A DNA stretch of 64,000 nucleotides from Zygnema cylindricum. Its lineage: Eukaryota; Streptophyta; Zygnematophyceae; Zygnematales; Zygnemataceae. Of this stretch, positions 33,780 to 45,999 are shown piece after piece. The translations under genes were made by a program, and so were the position numbers. Numbering within the stretch: position 1 is the stretch's first letter; every line of letters starts with the position of its first letter. The stretch is taken from positions 1 to 64,000 of the forward strand of contig JBBHKE010001170.1 of assembly GCA_037447655.1 (NCBI GenBank), written 5' to 3'. The notes beneath the pieces were generated by a model. It did no database searches and had not been told where the DNA came from. It worked only from the letters and a program-made list of their open reading frames with translations.

Positions 33780-36557
33780 GGCAATTATCTCTTTTGGAAG
33801 CAAATTATCTTCGAGACATTGTTTAAAGTTTACAATTTCGGTCGTCCCATTTAATCCATTTTTTCCATTTTGGCCCTTTAAATGCCATTTTTTTTTGGAA
33901 ATTCCATTTTTTTTAAAAGGGTTTATTTCTCCTTTATACCCTTTTTATGGATCTTTCCCCTTTCTTTTTTTTCCTTTTTTGGAGGGTCCTTGGCTTGTTG
34001 GAGCAACCGAGGTTCATTCTTCGAAAATCTCTCCTCCATCCATTTTTTTCCCTCTATTCAAAATTCCGATTTTGTCTCTCTTTATTTTTCGGCATTTTGG
34101 AGGCGTCCCCAGAGTGTTTGAGTACCTAAAGTTTCATCTTTGAAGATCCCTCAACATTCAATTTTTACCTCCATCCGCCATGTTACCTTTTTTTGGGACA
34201 TCTTTTCGGTATATTGGAGCATTTGAAGGATTTTTTTTTATCTTCCCTTTCAAATCTCCCCAATATTCCATTTTTCCACTCAATTATCCACCTTATTTTA
34301 AGGAACTATTTTATCTATCCCTAATTTTGGCATTTTGGAGGCCTCCTCGGAGTGTTTAAGTATTAGAAGTTTTATCTTCAAAGATCCCCTAGACATTCCA
34401 CTTTGACCTCTATCCGCCACCCTCTTTTTGTGGAGAAAATTTTCGGTTTATTAGAGCATCGGAAAGAAACGACTTCTCATTTCTCTTCCAAATTTCCAAA
34501 CACCTCCATTTTCTCTTTTCTACCAACCACTACTATTTTGTACCTTTTTTTGGGACTTTCCATTCCCCAAAAAAAAAAAAAAAAAAACATAAATCCTCCC
34601 ATTGAACATTTCTTTTTACTTGTTCATCATTATACTCTTCCCCAATTTTTTCTCTTTTAATCTTGCTTTTATTGACAAAATTTTCCTTTCACTATTTTCT
34701 CTCTTGTCAACCTTCGACACACCATTCTTCATAACAAATTTGTTACATCTTTTATATTCTCCCATACTTATTCCTATACTTACACGGTTGGACACATTAC
34801 CATTTTTTTGTCATTTCCCCTCAGTTTCTCTTACTCTTTCATTCTCTCATTTTTTCACTACTAGAAATGAGAGGGAGTATTGACATACATTTCTAGTTGT
34901 GAAATTCCTGTTTTCCACTCTATATTATTCCTTATTGTTGTGAATTCCCACTTTCCACTCCATATAATTCCTTATTTATAGACTTCTTTCACTTCGCCTC
35001 TATAATTGTGAAATACCATTTTTGCATTTCATTTAATTCTCTAATTACCCTCTATTTTTTATGACATTCTTTTACGTATTCCACTAAACTATCTTATTAC
35101 CATCCACCCTCTCACTTAGCCTCTAAAGAGGCCCTTTTGTTTTGAAATCATTTTTCCTCTCACTTTTATTTTTTGTCAAATTGATTCCTTTTATGATTCC
35201 TTTAACCCATTTCAATCATCGTCCATATATTTGACACTTTAATTTTCTCATCTTCCCCAAAAGTGTTTTAGTCTTTTTCACACCTTTTCTTTCTATTTTT
35301 CACCTTTCTTTACATTCAACTTTTGAAGTTTTTATTTACATAACTCTTTTTCTTCCGCACATCTATAAACCACAAACCATAACCCAAAAACCTTAAATCA
35401 TTGGGCCATTTTCTTTTTTTTTCCCTTTGCAATCATTTTCTCCTATTGATTCATTCAATATCTTTTTTAACTCTTTCTAATCATTGTCATTGCGTACATC
35501 AACTTATGACACTTGCTTCAACTTTCTCATTTTTCATTTTTCCATCACCATTGTTTTTTTAGTTGTTTTCCACATCTTTTTACTCTACCCTTTCCATTTC
35601 CACCTTGTAATTATTCCATTCCACCTTTGATTTTTTCTCACGCACAAATCTTAAGTTACCTAATCTCTTTAAATCATGGAGGGTTTTTTCGTACAAACCA
35701 TTTTTCCCTTGGATTCTACATCAAAGCTTTTATAGTTTATTATCGAATTCCTCTTACTAATCCGTTTACATCATTATGAAGAATTTGTTTCCTTTTTTTT
35801 TATCCAAGGCTCACTTCTTGCCTTTAACTGTTTCCCACTTTTTCTTCCACTATCATTCTCCCTTTTCCACAACTAAAATTGAGAGGGAGTGTTGAAGTAC
35901 AATTTCAGTTATGTATTTAGTGATATGTACTTCTCTTAGTTGTACTTTAGTGCGCATGTTATTTCTATGCGGAACTGTTGTTTCACGTCAGTGTAATGTT
36001 GATTCACGTAAATGTGTTTTCGTGTACGGATACCCTTATTACTATCCGGACACACTTTGTAATCATTGTACTTCTTTTGTCTCGTAGTTTAGTGAACATT
36101 ATATTCGACGGTTACATACGTCGTACCTTTTCACGCTTACGTTGTACTTTCACAATATTCATTGTAGATTAGTGATTCTTTCATTATATATTCCTTGTAC
36201 GAAATATTCTTTCCGTTCCTAACTTTGCCGTCCACCGACTTTGTCATAGGCCGTCACCAGTAATACCTTTTTTGTCCTTTGCGGCTTCGATTCTTTTGTG
36301 GACGTCGTGTAGCTCGTCCACTCTAAATGTAGAGTTATACTTAGTACTTAACCTGTTCATTCTATACATTGAAATCTAACCGATTATAATGAGAAGACTT
36401 TTTCTCCACTGTGCTTCTCCTTTTGTATTCTTCTTGTCTCATTTTGTCTTATCTTTTGCTTCCTTATTCTTCTTTGCCATGTTTTCTCTCTCTTTCATCT
36501 TGTGATATCTTTCTCCGATTTCTCTCTCTTTCGCCCATCATGCCCTTACCTTCTACA
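33002..36557 (+). mobile_element. Non-autonomous LTR element with an internal-tRNA primer-binding site
   Basis: The 5' LTR (33,002-33,694) and 3' LTR (35,890-36,557) are nearly identical. The 5' copy has an extra 25-bp tandem repeat near 33,490-33,535. The ends are TGTTGAAGTAC...TTCTACA. The site directly after the 5' LTR, GGTTATGGGCC (33,695-33,705), is complementary to the anticodon arm of initiator tRNA-Met. The polypurine tract is GAGAGGGAG (35,881-35,889). The 2.2-kb interior has no gag or pol, and contains a roughly 239-bp repeated block (CATTTTGGAGGC at 34,091 and 34,330). No flanking duplication is visible (TACCA versus GAAAG). On its right it cuts an LRR exon. Confidence 0.88.
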
Positions 36558-39476
36558 GAAAGTATCTGGAAGAGGTCAGAAAAAGAATTATTCCAAAGGT
36601 ACCTGTAGGTCCAAATTTTTGTAACAAAAAATTAAGAATGGGACTTTTTTTTTTTTTCTTTGTATAAAAGTACTCAGAAATGTAAAGCATTGAGCATGTT
36701 TGAACCTGTTGGATATTTTTATGAAACCTATGCTCTCTTTTTCTATTCATTGGGATTTAAATGGAAGGAAAATACTCACAAGCCGGTCAATTTTGTGTAG
36801 GTCCCAACTTTTTTAGGAATACTGCTTACAAAATTGTTACGCGCCAAACTCCTGGAAGAAAACGAAAATAAGAGCTTAAAAATATTACAGAATTTAAAAT
36901 TAAAGTTTTTTTTTTAATCTATGTAAATGAATACACTTCTCAGAATAGCAGAAAAATAATTTACAATGTGTTATTAGCAATGTGATTATGAAAGATAAAC
37001 TTTTGATACAAAGGGAATTCGAAAAAACCCAATGTGTGAAATATAAAAAAAAAAAAAATATAATAATTGAGATACCATAGGATAAGATTTTGTAAATACC
37101 CACAAAAAGACAAGTTTTGAGAAGTTTCCAAGAAATGTGTAAAGATTTCCTCTCAATTTGTTTAATGTTAAGTTCCTGTTGGGCAGTCAAAACATTTTTT
37201 TCAGGGACCATAATTTTATTTTCTAAATTAATATTTTATTCATACTTTCAAAACATAATAGTTTTTTGGAACCATCTCATCACTGCTTCCAGTTTAAATT
37301 AATAAATATTAATCCAGTATTAGGATGCATAGAATAAAATAAAGAGGAAAGGGAGAGGGGAGAGGGGAGAGTAATGCAGTAAATCTTAAGTGTGGAAAAT
37401 TGTCTTTTCACATATCTGATTTGAAAATTAAGGTAATTGAATACTGATACTGTGCACACTAATAATGTAACTCTAGTTAAGGGCGTTGTTTGTTTCGGTC
37501 ATGGAAATGGCCGAAAAGTCAGATGGAAAAAACAAGAAAAGGCAATAAGAAGAGAAAAAGCAAGACATAAGAGAATGCCGTAAGGTTTTTCTTAGCTAAC
37601 ATGGAAAATAACAAGATGACAAAAGGTCTTTATAGGAAAAGACAAGAGCGAAAAGATGAACCGAGTAGTATCATAGGCGGATTAAGGGAAATCTAATCGT
37701 AAAATTTCCTAATCTAGGAAAACACTGGTAATAATATGTCGCTTGTTGAAATGGTAAAAATAGTATAAAAGATAAATGTTCCCCTACTTTCCAAGCGGAT
37801 CTTCTACACTACCAATGATATGTACACAATGACAAGAAGTTATGTATAAAGTGATAAAAAGTACACAATGCTTGATGACAGTACAAGACTTAGGACTTAG
37901 CGTTTAGGACTTAATCTTAAAAGAGCAAAAGTTAACTTAGGCATAGGTAAGTGATTTAATGTTAATATGTTTTAGCTTTTTTCATTCTTTTTGTTATCGT
38001 CCTGTCTTTATTTTTTTTTATGTGTGATCTATAAGAAGATTTGGCTAAAGAATCTCAAAGGAAAGCTTTTTGTACGGAAACCAGATACAAGGTATAGATT
38101 GTAAAGTTTAAAAAACATTAAAAAAAAATCTTAAACAAAGAAATTGAAAAAAAATTACTAATAAACTTACAAGATTCTTAAATTTTTTAATTTTTTGAGC
38201 TTTGGCGGGGGCAATCCACTGAAGCGACAACCGCTCAAATCCCTGCAGTAAATTCAAGTGGGTAGAGAAAAAATGCGAGCGTGAAAAAAAAAATAAAAAA
38301 AATAAACAATAAAATTTGCCACACTGGATCAACTATCGAAGTTAAAATCACGGAAATGTGGATTATCTGAAATTTGCAGCAAAAAATGGCAACAGAAAAT
38401 GGAGGTAGATCTTGAGCAAAAGTAAAACATGTAAGTTTACTCAAAGAATTAAAGATTCTATAAGTATCTCTTTTATTTTTTGTTTGTTTCTTTGTTTTCT
38501 TGGTTTGTTTGAAATAAGTTACTCACAAATATTCCAACGAAGTTAGATTTCCAATCTCATCGGGTACGGGTCCATTCAACCCCACAAAAGTGTCAGGATT
38601 TAGATTCCCCGCTAGACTCATGTAAAAAAGCATAATAATTATAGTAAATAAAAACGGAGTTCCATTTTGTCAGACGTCCAAGTCAAAAAAAAAGGATTTG
38701 AAAAATATTTCAGAATAACCTTGCAAGTAATCAGTTGTGAATGGAAATCGTCAACACAATTTTTGTGGAAATCTCCTATACCAGTATTCTTATTGAAATT
38801 GCGCCCATAAAAAATAAGAAGACGACAAAATCTTTATGCAGGAAAAGACAGATAATAGGGACATAAGTCATTTATTATTAAAAACAAAAAAAAAAAAAAT
38901 AAGAGAGAGTTTTATATGGAGGAAAAAGTGATTGCAGGAGACCAGCCGCAAAAGGATAAGGAACACGATTCCATTTTAATTCGATAGAAACATCGTTGTA
39001 AAATTTTCAACATTTTTAATATTTTTAAGATTTCTGGAACTGTGACAACAGAACTGAAAAAGGCATGTAAAGAAACAAAAAAAATTTACTAAACCATAAT
39101 TGTGTACGGAAAAGACAACGAGATCAAGGTCCGGAACACAGATGAAAAATAGTATTTAAATCCGTACTGTCTTCATAAGCAAAAAGATTTATTCTGACTT
39201 TCTGTTTGTACAGAGCCAAAATGTTATAAAAATACTGTAATTTATTGAGTTACACTTACAAGTACTGCAATTTTGAAAGATTTCCGAGACTGGAAGGTAA
39301 TTTTCCTTGGAGATTGCTGTAGCTTAAATCTCTAAAAAAATACAATACAAACAGAAAAATCGAATTTAAAATGGTAAAATTAATATTTTCCCCAAAAAAG
39401 AAATATTCTTTCAAATCTCAACAAGTTTCATCCTCCAACAGAAAAAACACGGGCATTTCACAATACAATTTCCAAT

Positions 39477-39514
39477 AAAAATATATATATATACATATAC
39501 ATATATATATGCAC

Positions 39515-39546
<32 letters not shown>

Positions 39547-39605
39547 TATGCGTATATATGTATATATATGTATAAATATATGCATGTATATATATTTATA
39601 TAAAA
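39477..39605. repeat. (TA)n microsatellite
   Basis: Interrupted AT/TA dinucleotide and ATGTATATAT units inside an LRR-gene intron. Confidence 0.9.
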
Positions 39606-40135
39606 AAAAAACCGTTTCGAAAGCGCTATAATTAAAAAAAAAAAAAAAATAGGTACCGTATATTAAAACTCGTTAAGTTCCACAATTTCTTAGGAACATA
39701 AAATCAAGAATGAAGACAAGGGCGTCTGTGTGAAGCTTATTTAAAGATTTTTTTCAAGGTATTGGTATAATTCGTTTTCTTTGTATGTTTATATCCATTA
39801 GTTTTATTTCTGTAGACCAAATTTGGCTATTTGCTGGACAACATAATTCCAAAGAGGTGGTGTTTATGATGTTATTAAAATTAAAAAAGACGTTTTCCAA
39901 AAAAAGAAAACATTGTAGTAGTTGGAATCCCCCATTACAATCAATTAAATAAAAAGGACGAAAAAAGACTCACAGAAAAATTAAATTTTTTAAGTTTCCA
40001 ATGTTCGTTGGTATTTTTCCCTTAACTGATATATGAGCAATAACTCTGCAAATGAAAAAAAAAAAAAAAAAAAACGAGAATCATGAAATGAATTATGAAA
40101 ATAATAAAAGAAAAAAGAGAACAAATAGTTATCTC

Positions 40136-40640
40136 GATGGAAAGGGCATGGTGGGTAGAAAAAAGAGATATAGGAGAAGATTATCAAAGATAAAGAGAAG
40201 AAAATATGGCAAATAACGGAACCAAAGAATAAGAAAAAAATGAATCAAGAATACATAAAGAGAAGCAAAGAAGTGAAAATGTATTTTTCAATGTATAAGT
40301 TGAATTTTATGTACAAAAATGAATAGAAAAAGTACTATGTCTAACTTTAAATTTGGAGTGGATTGGTTCCTATATCTATAAGAGAAGTGTAACCGTGAAT
40401 TACAAAAGGTAGAACAAATGTTGGTTAAATGACAAAATAGGTGTACGGTCAATAATGAAAGAATCAAGCAAATTAACAGTAAATATGGTGAATGTACAAT
40501 GCTCGTACGGCAACAATGTCGTTCGTGAAAAGGTGCAACGGATGAAAGCAACGAACTAAATGTTCGGTAATCTACGGGAGAGATAAGTACAATGATTACA
40601 AAGTGTGTACTGATGGTGGTAAAGTTTTCCGTACACAAAC
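40136..40640 (-). repeat. Decayed solo-LTR-like copy of the 33-36.5 kb family
   Basis: On the minus strand it contains blocks of the LTR at 33,002: CCCACCATGCCCTT near its end, CACTTTGTAATCATTGTACTT at about 40,600, and similar spacing between them. It is strongly diverged and the start of the LTR was not found. It lies in an intron of the minus-strand LRR gene. Confidence 0.5.
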
Positions 40641-42639
40641 ATTTAAGGGTTCCCCCATGTAGTCGTACCTTGGTTAACTTACTCTGTACCATAGCGAAGA
40701 TTATCCGTACACTTTCTAAGTGTCCCAATGCGCAAAAACGGAATCGGTACTTAAGTCTATGAAGATTGTATATGTCGACAATGCCCGTGACGGCTGTCGA
40801 TGTCTACATTCTGTACTGTCGCACTGTATTTTTTGATAATGTTTGTGACGCCGCATGTCTTTGCGTGACATTGTAGACGTACAACCTTCCAACCTTGTGC
40901 TATTCATGGTTGAAGAAGATGCCTTTGCCTTTGCCTCTTCTATCTAGTCGCTGTGAAATAACATTGAAAGACCCCTACAAAAAAAAAATCTGTACTGGAT
41001 GCAAACGGACAAAAACAAAAAAAAATCGCGTACTTACCCTCTTCGAAAACTTATGATATCGTCTAAATTTTTTCGAAGTTGTTCCCTATTTGTGGAGCTG
41101 TGATACTTTAGTTTAAACACATCTCCGATGCGATTTAATGTAAAGTTTGAAGATGACGTGGCATGGTGTGGTCGTGGGTGGAAAAACACAAAGCGACAAC
41201 ATGTAGTTCATTCTAAGTTTGACGCTAAGGCAAACTTTACTTTCAATTTTATCACTTTCTTCGTACCGTTATAATTTGTCGTTACGGCGCTAAGTTTTTG
41301 CAAAAAATGGCAAAAAGAAACCCTTACTTGAGAATAGAATACGCACTAAATTACATTTGAAAAGTAAGTTTTTAGACAATTAATAGTGTATTTGAACAAA
41401 TTAAACCTTTAAAACATAAAAATAATATTTATTTTTCTATCTCACAATTTGGCCACCAAATTTGATGTGGTGTGGTGGCTAAAATCCAAATTCTACCCAT
41501 ACATAAAAAACACCAAGAAGAAAAAATATTAATGCCACATCAATTTCAAAAGTGTCAAACAGATAGATTTCTAAGATGCTGAGAGCTTACAAATATTTCA
41601 AGTAAGTTAAACCAGTAATATTTGTGCTGATGCCTCCAGAAAAAAGGCTTCCATCCTCATACGTGGAAAAAAAAGATGGTTCCAAAGTTACGTTGAAAGA
41701 AAATTTTCCGTATTCCACATTTCTCGTCGTAAGGATTCTACCCAAAAAAATAACAAACCAATTCAAACAAAGCATAAAATGTTGATGTTATAAATGATTA
41801 AAGACCAGAAAGGTAACATAATCTACAAAAATTCATTAATGAAGGTTAACTTTAAGGCATGGTAACCACAAATACATGGAGGCAAAACAAAGTGGAGAGG
41901 AAAGGTTTGTGACACACTAACCATCCAGTTACTGTTCAATCAAAATGAATAAAAAATGCACAAAACTCAATAACATGGCTATCTAAACAAATCTAGGTAA
42001 GGAATTATGGATAAGGAAATGTTCAAAAGCATCTAACTTATAAAATCTGTACTACACTTAGTTGGGATCAGCCTTGGTACTAGGCTGATAAAAATGGCAA
42101 AATAAAGATATCTATTGAAAAATCACACTAAATCTGAGGCACATTCTACCGACTTACAAAGAAACAACGTTCCCACTTTTGTCACATTGTACGGCAAACC
42201 ACTTATCACAAGGGTTGGATTTCTTCCACGAAGAAAAACGTCCGGGTCTGATACATTTAGAGAAACTACTACACTTCGGAGAACGTCTGAGAAAAAAACA
42301 AAAAACACGCAAAAAGCAAAATTTTAAGTTAGACTGGAGAAAATTATTTTTCAATGGAATTATCTGCTTATCAATGTGAAACAATGAGCGGAAAGAAAAT
42401 AACGGACGTGAGAGTGAACTTGAAAACATACAGCTGTAAACTTCGGGGAAGTTTCTTGTTTTTGACTCACCTGCTTGAAAGGATTTGATGTAAACTTTTG
42501 AAGGAGCTCCACTTGCAAGAGAAGAGAGAGAGAGAAAAATAAGCAGGGAGAGGAAGAGCGGAGATGGCCACCTAGACGAGAGAGAGAGAAAGATTATCAG
42601 ATTAGATTTGAATGTTAAATTGACAATGTGGGAACCCCT

Positions 42640-42974
42640 CCGTTCACTCCATCACCTTCCCTCTCCCTTTTCTATCCTTTAATTTCCGCAATTCATCTCT
42701 CATTTCTTCTTTCCATTTTCGTTTCTTCACTTCACATATGCTGTCGCCTTCTCTCTCTTCTATCGTCCTATCCCTCTTCATTCCTCTTCTCACGTCCCTC
42801 TCAAGCTCTCTTTTCTTATCCCTCTGGTTCTCATGTTCCCTTCTCCCTGGCTCTCTTTTATTTTTCCTTTTTCCTCTCCCTCTCCCTCTTCCTCCCTTTA
42901 TTACCTTATTTGTGAGGAATTTCTTTGACCACCTCTCGTTTTCATTTCAGCTCCGAAATCAGATTCCATTGGGG

Positions 42975-43021
<47 letters not shown>

Positions 43022-43046
43022 GGAGAGAGAGGGAGAGAGAGGGAGA

Positions 43047-43085
<39 letters not shown>
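42640..43085. repeat. CT-rich tract followed by a (GA)n microsatellite
   Basis: 42,640-42,905 is pyrimidine-rich. 42,976-43,082 is (GA)n with a few GGGAGA interruptions. It lies upstream of the minus-strand LRR gene, where a promoter would be expected, but no promoter element can be named. Confidence 0.85.
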
Positions 43086-43086
<1 letters not shown>

Positions 43087-43089
43087 AAT

Positions 43090-44690
43090 CGTAAAAATAA
43101 AAAAAGGGAGATGAACTGAGAGGAGGAAGACTAGTGACGGAAAAAAAAGCAGGGAAATGACAAGTGAAACTTTGAAAATCTGTAGATACGAATTTCCATC
43201 GTCTATGCGAAAGTTAATATAGTACAGTAGGTAGCGAAGATGCGTTGTACGGACAGATGTACCTTTCCAACGGAGTCAACACATTTCTAGGTTTGTCTTA
43301 CATCCTTTTTTGTCGTCATACTGTTCTACCAAGGGCGGCTATTTATGAAAAGGTTGTTTTACTTTTTCCGGATGGTTTCCTTTTTTTTACGAGCTTCGTC
43401 GGGACTCCAAAAAAACGCGTCGTTTACCCGAAACTGTTACCAAAAAATACGATAATTCGTAGGACCTTATTCTATTTAACAAAGAAAACTAAAAGCCCGA
43501 CGGCGGCGGTCCTGAAGAGTCTTGTTTTGAGCCGTTTTGGAGCGTAGCGGGCTCAAAAAAATTGCAGCTACACGACAAAACGCGAAAAGGTGGAGCACTA
43601 ATCGGAACTCGTATTCAGAAGTGCAGTTTTTTGAAATTGGAAAAAAAAAAAAAAAAAAAAAAAATTGGAAGTAGAATGAAACTGATAGCTGAAGGCGTTT
43701 CTCCTACAAAACATTCATTCACATAGCGACACGTGGCATGAGTGGCCGTCCCGAACTTTCGTTCGAAGAAATGAGTGGCTTCCTGACGTTTTTGATGACG
43801 TCAGGTGGCGTCAAAAAGCTGCTAACGTCCAAACAGAATACCGTACATATTTTTCTCGAGTCTAGTGCGAAAAGCACAAATTCCTTGGTTTCGTACGAAT
43901 TGAAAACGTAGGAAGCGGAGAGTTCCACGGGCTTCATTTAACACCGCGCGGAATCGTTCGGTGATATTAAATTCTCATTGGTCGCCGAATGTGACACGTC
44001 ACGCATACGTCAAGCATTCTTTACTTTATGTGAGATTGTTGGCGCACTCAGTACTTACAGAGAAACTGAGTTGCCGGCCGAGAAAAGGACAACTTTTGTT
44101 TCACGCCGGCAGCTGCTAATTAGTGTAGTGACTTGACTCCAGATCACGTGGAAAATGTGAGACCAAAGGTCTTATTGCCACCGAAACCATAACAATATTT
44201 TGTCGTTTTCTGCTAGAATGATTGTGGACAAATGATTAAGGTCAGGGAATCGTGAAGCACGTGTAATGGCACAGCACACGTGATGATGGTACTTTCATCG
44301 ACCGTACATCTACTACACCGTGAATGGGTTACGGTGAAGTTTCATTAGACGAAAAGTGAGATTGTTTACAGAAATTCAGACCTCCCCGTATTATGCTGAT
44401 CAGAGTTTGGAGTGGGTAGAGATAGGTCAAACACAGAGTAGCTTCAGACATATTTGTTACTTCCCATTATAAGAATAGAAGTACAATTGATGTAACACAA
44501 ATTGGACAGATTGTCCCTATTAATAAAGTTGGATTCCTGTTCTGTCTTTTTCTGTGAATGGTAATTGACTAATCCTGAGCACACACCTAAATAGCCTAAA
44601 GCAAACACACTTACTAAGTGGCGGTCTAATAATAATCTGCCACGTGTCAAATGTCCATCGCACAATAAGACGTGTGGGACTTCTGTTGAC
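43090..44690. other. Unassigned intergenic region
   Basis: Mixed-composition sequence between the divergent LRR gene remnants, rich in CGTAC and GTAC motifs. A 23-bp A run lies at 43,640-43,663. No coding frame with a recognisable domain was found on either strand. Confidence 0.4.
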
Positions 44691-44699
44691 GTACGTAAA

Positions 44700-44925
44700 A
44701 CGTGCCGATCGATACCCGGAATTGTGGTAAAATCCACACTAAAACCTATATAATATTGGACCCACCAGTGTAACATCTAAGCTGATGGTAAAGTGGTTAG
44801 TACATTCACAACTAGAGTGAAAGGTTACAGGTTCAAATCCTGGCCGGCTCATCAATCCCTTTAATGGGATCGTCCATTCTATCCCCCGATTCTAGGAATC
44901 TTAACAACTTACTTCTGCATGTCCT
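44700..44925 (+). mobile_element. tRNA-derived SINE-like repeat, copy B
   Basis: The A box is TGGTAAAGTGG (44,786-44,796) and the B box is a perfect GGTTCAAATCC (44,830-44,840). The head can fold like a tRNA: the anticodon stem TTCAC/GTGAA is perfect, and the acceptor pairs partly (AGCTG with CGGCT). The loop lacks the usual T33, so it is not a working tRNA gene. It matches copy A (26,960-27,205, minus) before, through and after the tRNA part, ending near GATTCTAGGAATCT. It therefore belongs to a dispersed family. Confidence 0.7.
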
Positions 44926-45398
44926 GACCTGACAAAAACTGCAAACACTGCAAACAGAAACTGCAAACTGTACTGATTTAATCCCGCTACGATTCCCCTC
45001 CCGAAAATATCGCCTATGCTAACCAAACCGATTCGCCTATCATATGCACACAATACAAATGCGAATCTGTGTGCCGGAGAATCGCCCGGAATCGCACCAA
45101 AAACCAACACTTACATGGTAGGCAAATGAAAATTTTTGGTCGGTGTAAAAATCATTGACGATTTTCAATATCCGATCTTACTCACGTGGTACCAATTAAT
45201 TATGAACACGTGGATTACAGAGTCTGCGCAATGGTTCTTTAATTCCAATGACTATAAATAACGATAAATAAAATATGGAAAATTGAGCTTGGTTTGTATA
45301 TTTTTTGTTCTTAAGGTTCCCATTTGAATTGTTAAGATAAGATTCAAAAAAGTTTGAAGCTATTAATGCAAACTAACAGAGTAATTTTCTTTTTCCAG

Positions 45399-45799
45399 GA
45401 GCTGCGTAGGTTGTGGATTAAAAGGATCTATTCCTCCATAACAACATGAAATAGCTTTATTATTTGTAAGAGAAAATATTTTCCCGTTTTAACTGACTAG
45501 AATACTTTCATCAAACACATATTTACACATGTATATGGCTAATTTTACAAAAAATATTTTTGTAGATTATTGTACCTCAAAGCTGCAAAATTACTCTTTT
45601 AGATTTGATGCATTTTAGTATTTTTTTGTATAAATTCAAGAAAAAACAAGAAAGAAAAAAAATGGCTCATAAAAGTTTCACGAAAACAGTATTTTGTTAA
45701 AAATTAACACGCATAAACATGTTTTGAGGGTTTCAGGGATCTCTCAAAAAACTCTCTGATGGGGAATTTAGTGAGCAACATTTCCTCTCTCAAGAATCT
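45399..45799 (+). pseudogene. Two decayed LRR exons upstream of the copia insertion
   Basis: An exon starting at 45,399 (after TTTTTCCAG) reads SCVGCGLKGSIPP and then hits TAA with no donor site nearby. A second exon, 45,737-45,799 (after GGTTTCAG, donor GTAGTC), reads DLSKNSLMGNLVSNISSLKNL. Both keep the phase of the other LRR exons in the window. They are probably the 5' part of the + strand LRR gene at 54,248-57,433. The premature stop suggests that the 5' part has decayed. Confidence 0.6.
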
Positions 45800-45999
45800 G
45801 TAGTCCTTGTAAAACCATCATGGCTTATAGATTTTGAAATTTATTTTTGGGTTAGAAAAACAGATTATGTTTTCTTAAAATTATATGTTTTTCCGAAGCA
45901 GACCAATTAACAATGACCTTTTGAAGTTATATTCTATCTTAACCTTAAATAGTGTTTACAATTTTGAGATTACAAAATCGGAAACTTTGAAGGTATGAT

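Larger units (their letters stand above)
36558..42566 (-). pseudogene. LRR gene, minus strand, truncated by an LTR element
   Basis: Predicted exons with GT-AG borders, in transcription order: about 42,566-42,471 (hydrophobic LFLSLLIFLSLSSLASG, signal-peptide-like, no ATG found), 42,286-42,158 (LRR N-terminal cap, W-KKSNPCDKW-FAVQC), 41,737-41,591, 41,097-41,038 (weak), 40,045-39,974, 39,331-39,260, 38,616-38,527, 38,242-38,171, 37,175-37,104, 36,851-36,780, and 36,602-36,558, which is cut off. Most LRR exons are 72 nt, one 24-residue repeat, all in the same phase (for example DLSYSNLQGKLPSSLGNL). The cap exon needs a frame change at a T run (about 42,237-42,243). No kinase domain is seen. It would have been a secreted or cell-surface LRR protein. 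Confidence 0.75.

Noticed and set aside
43245-43547. 100-codon ORF upstream of the LRR genes
   Set aside because: No domain, splice context or homologous copy in the window; left as unassigned.
44786-44856. Possible functional tRNA gene
   Set aside because: The A and B boxes are good, but T33 is missing, the acceptor stem pairs only partly, and a second copy shares non-tRNA flanks; a SINE-like repeat explains it better.
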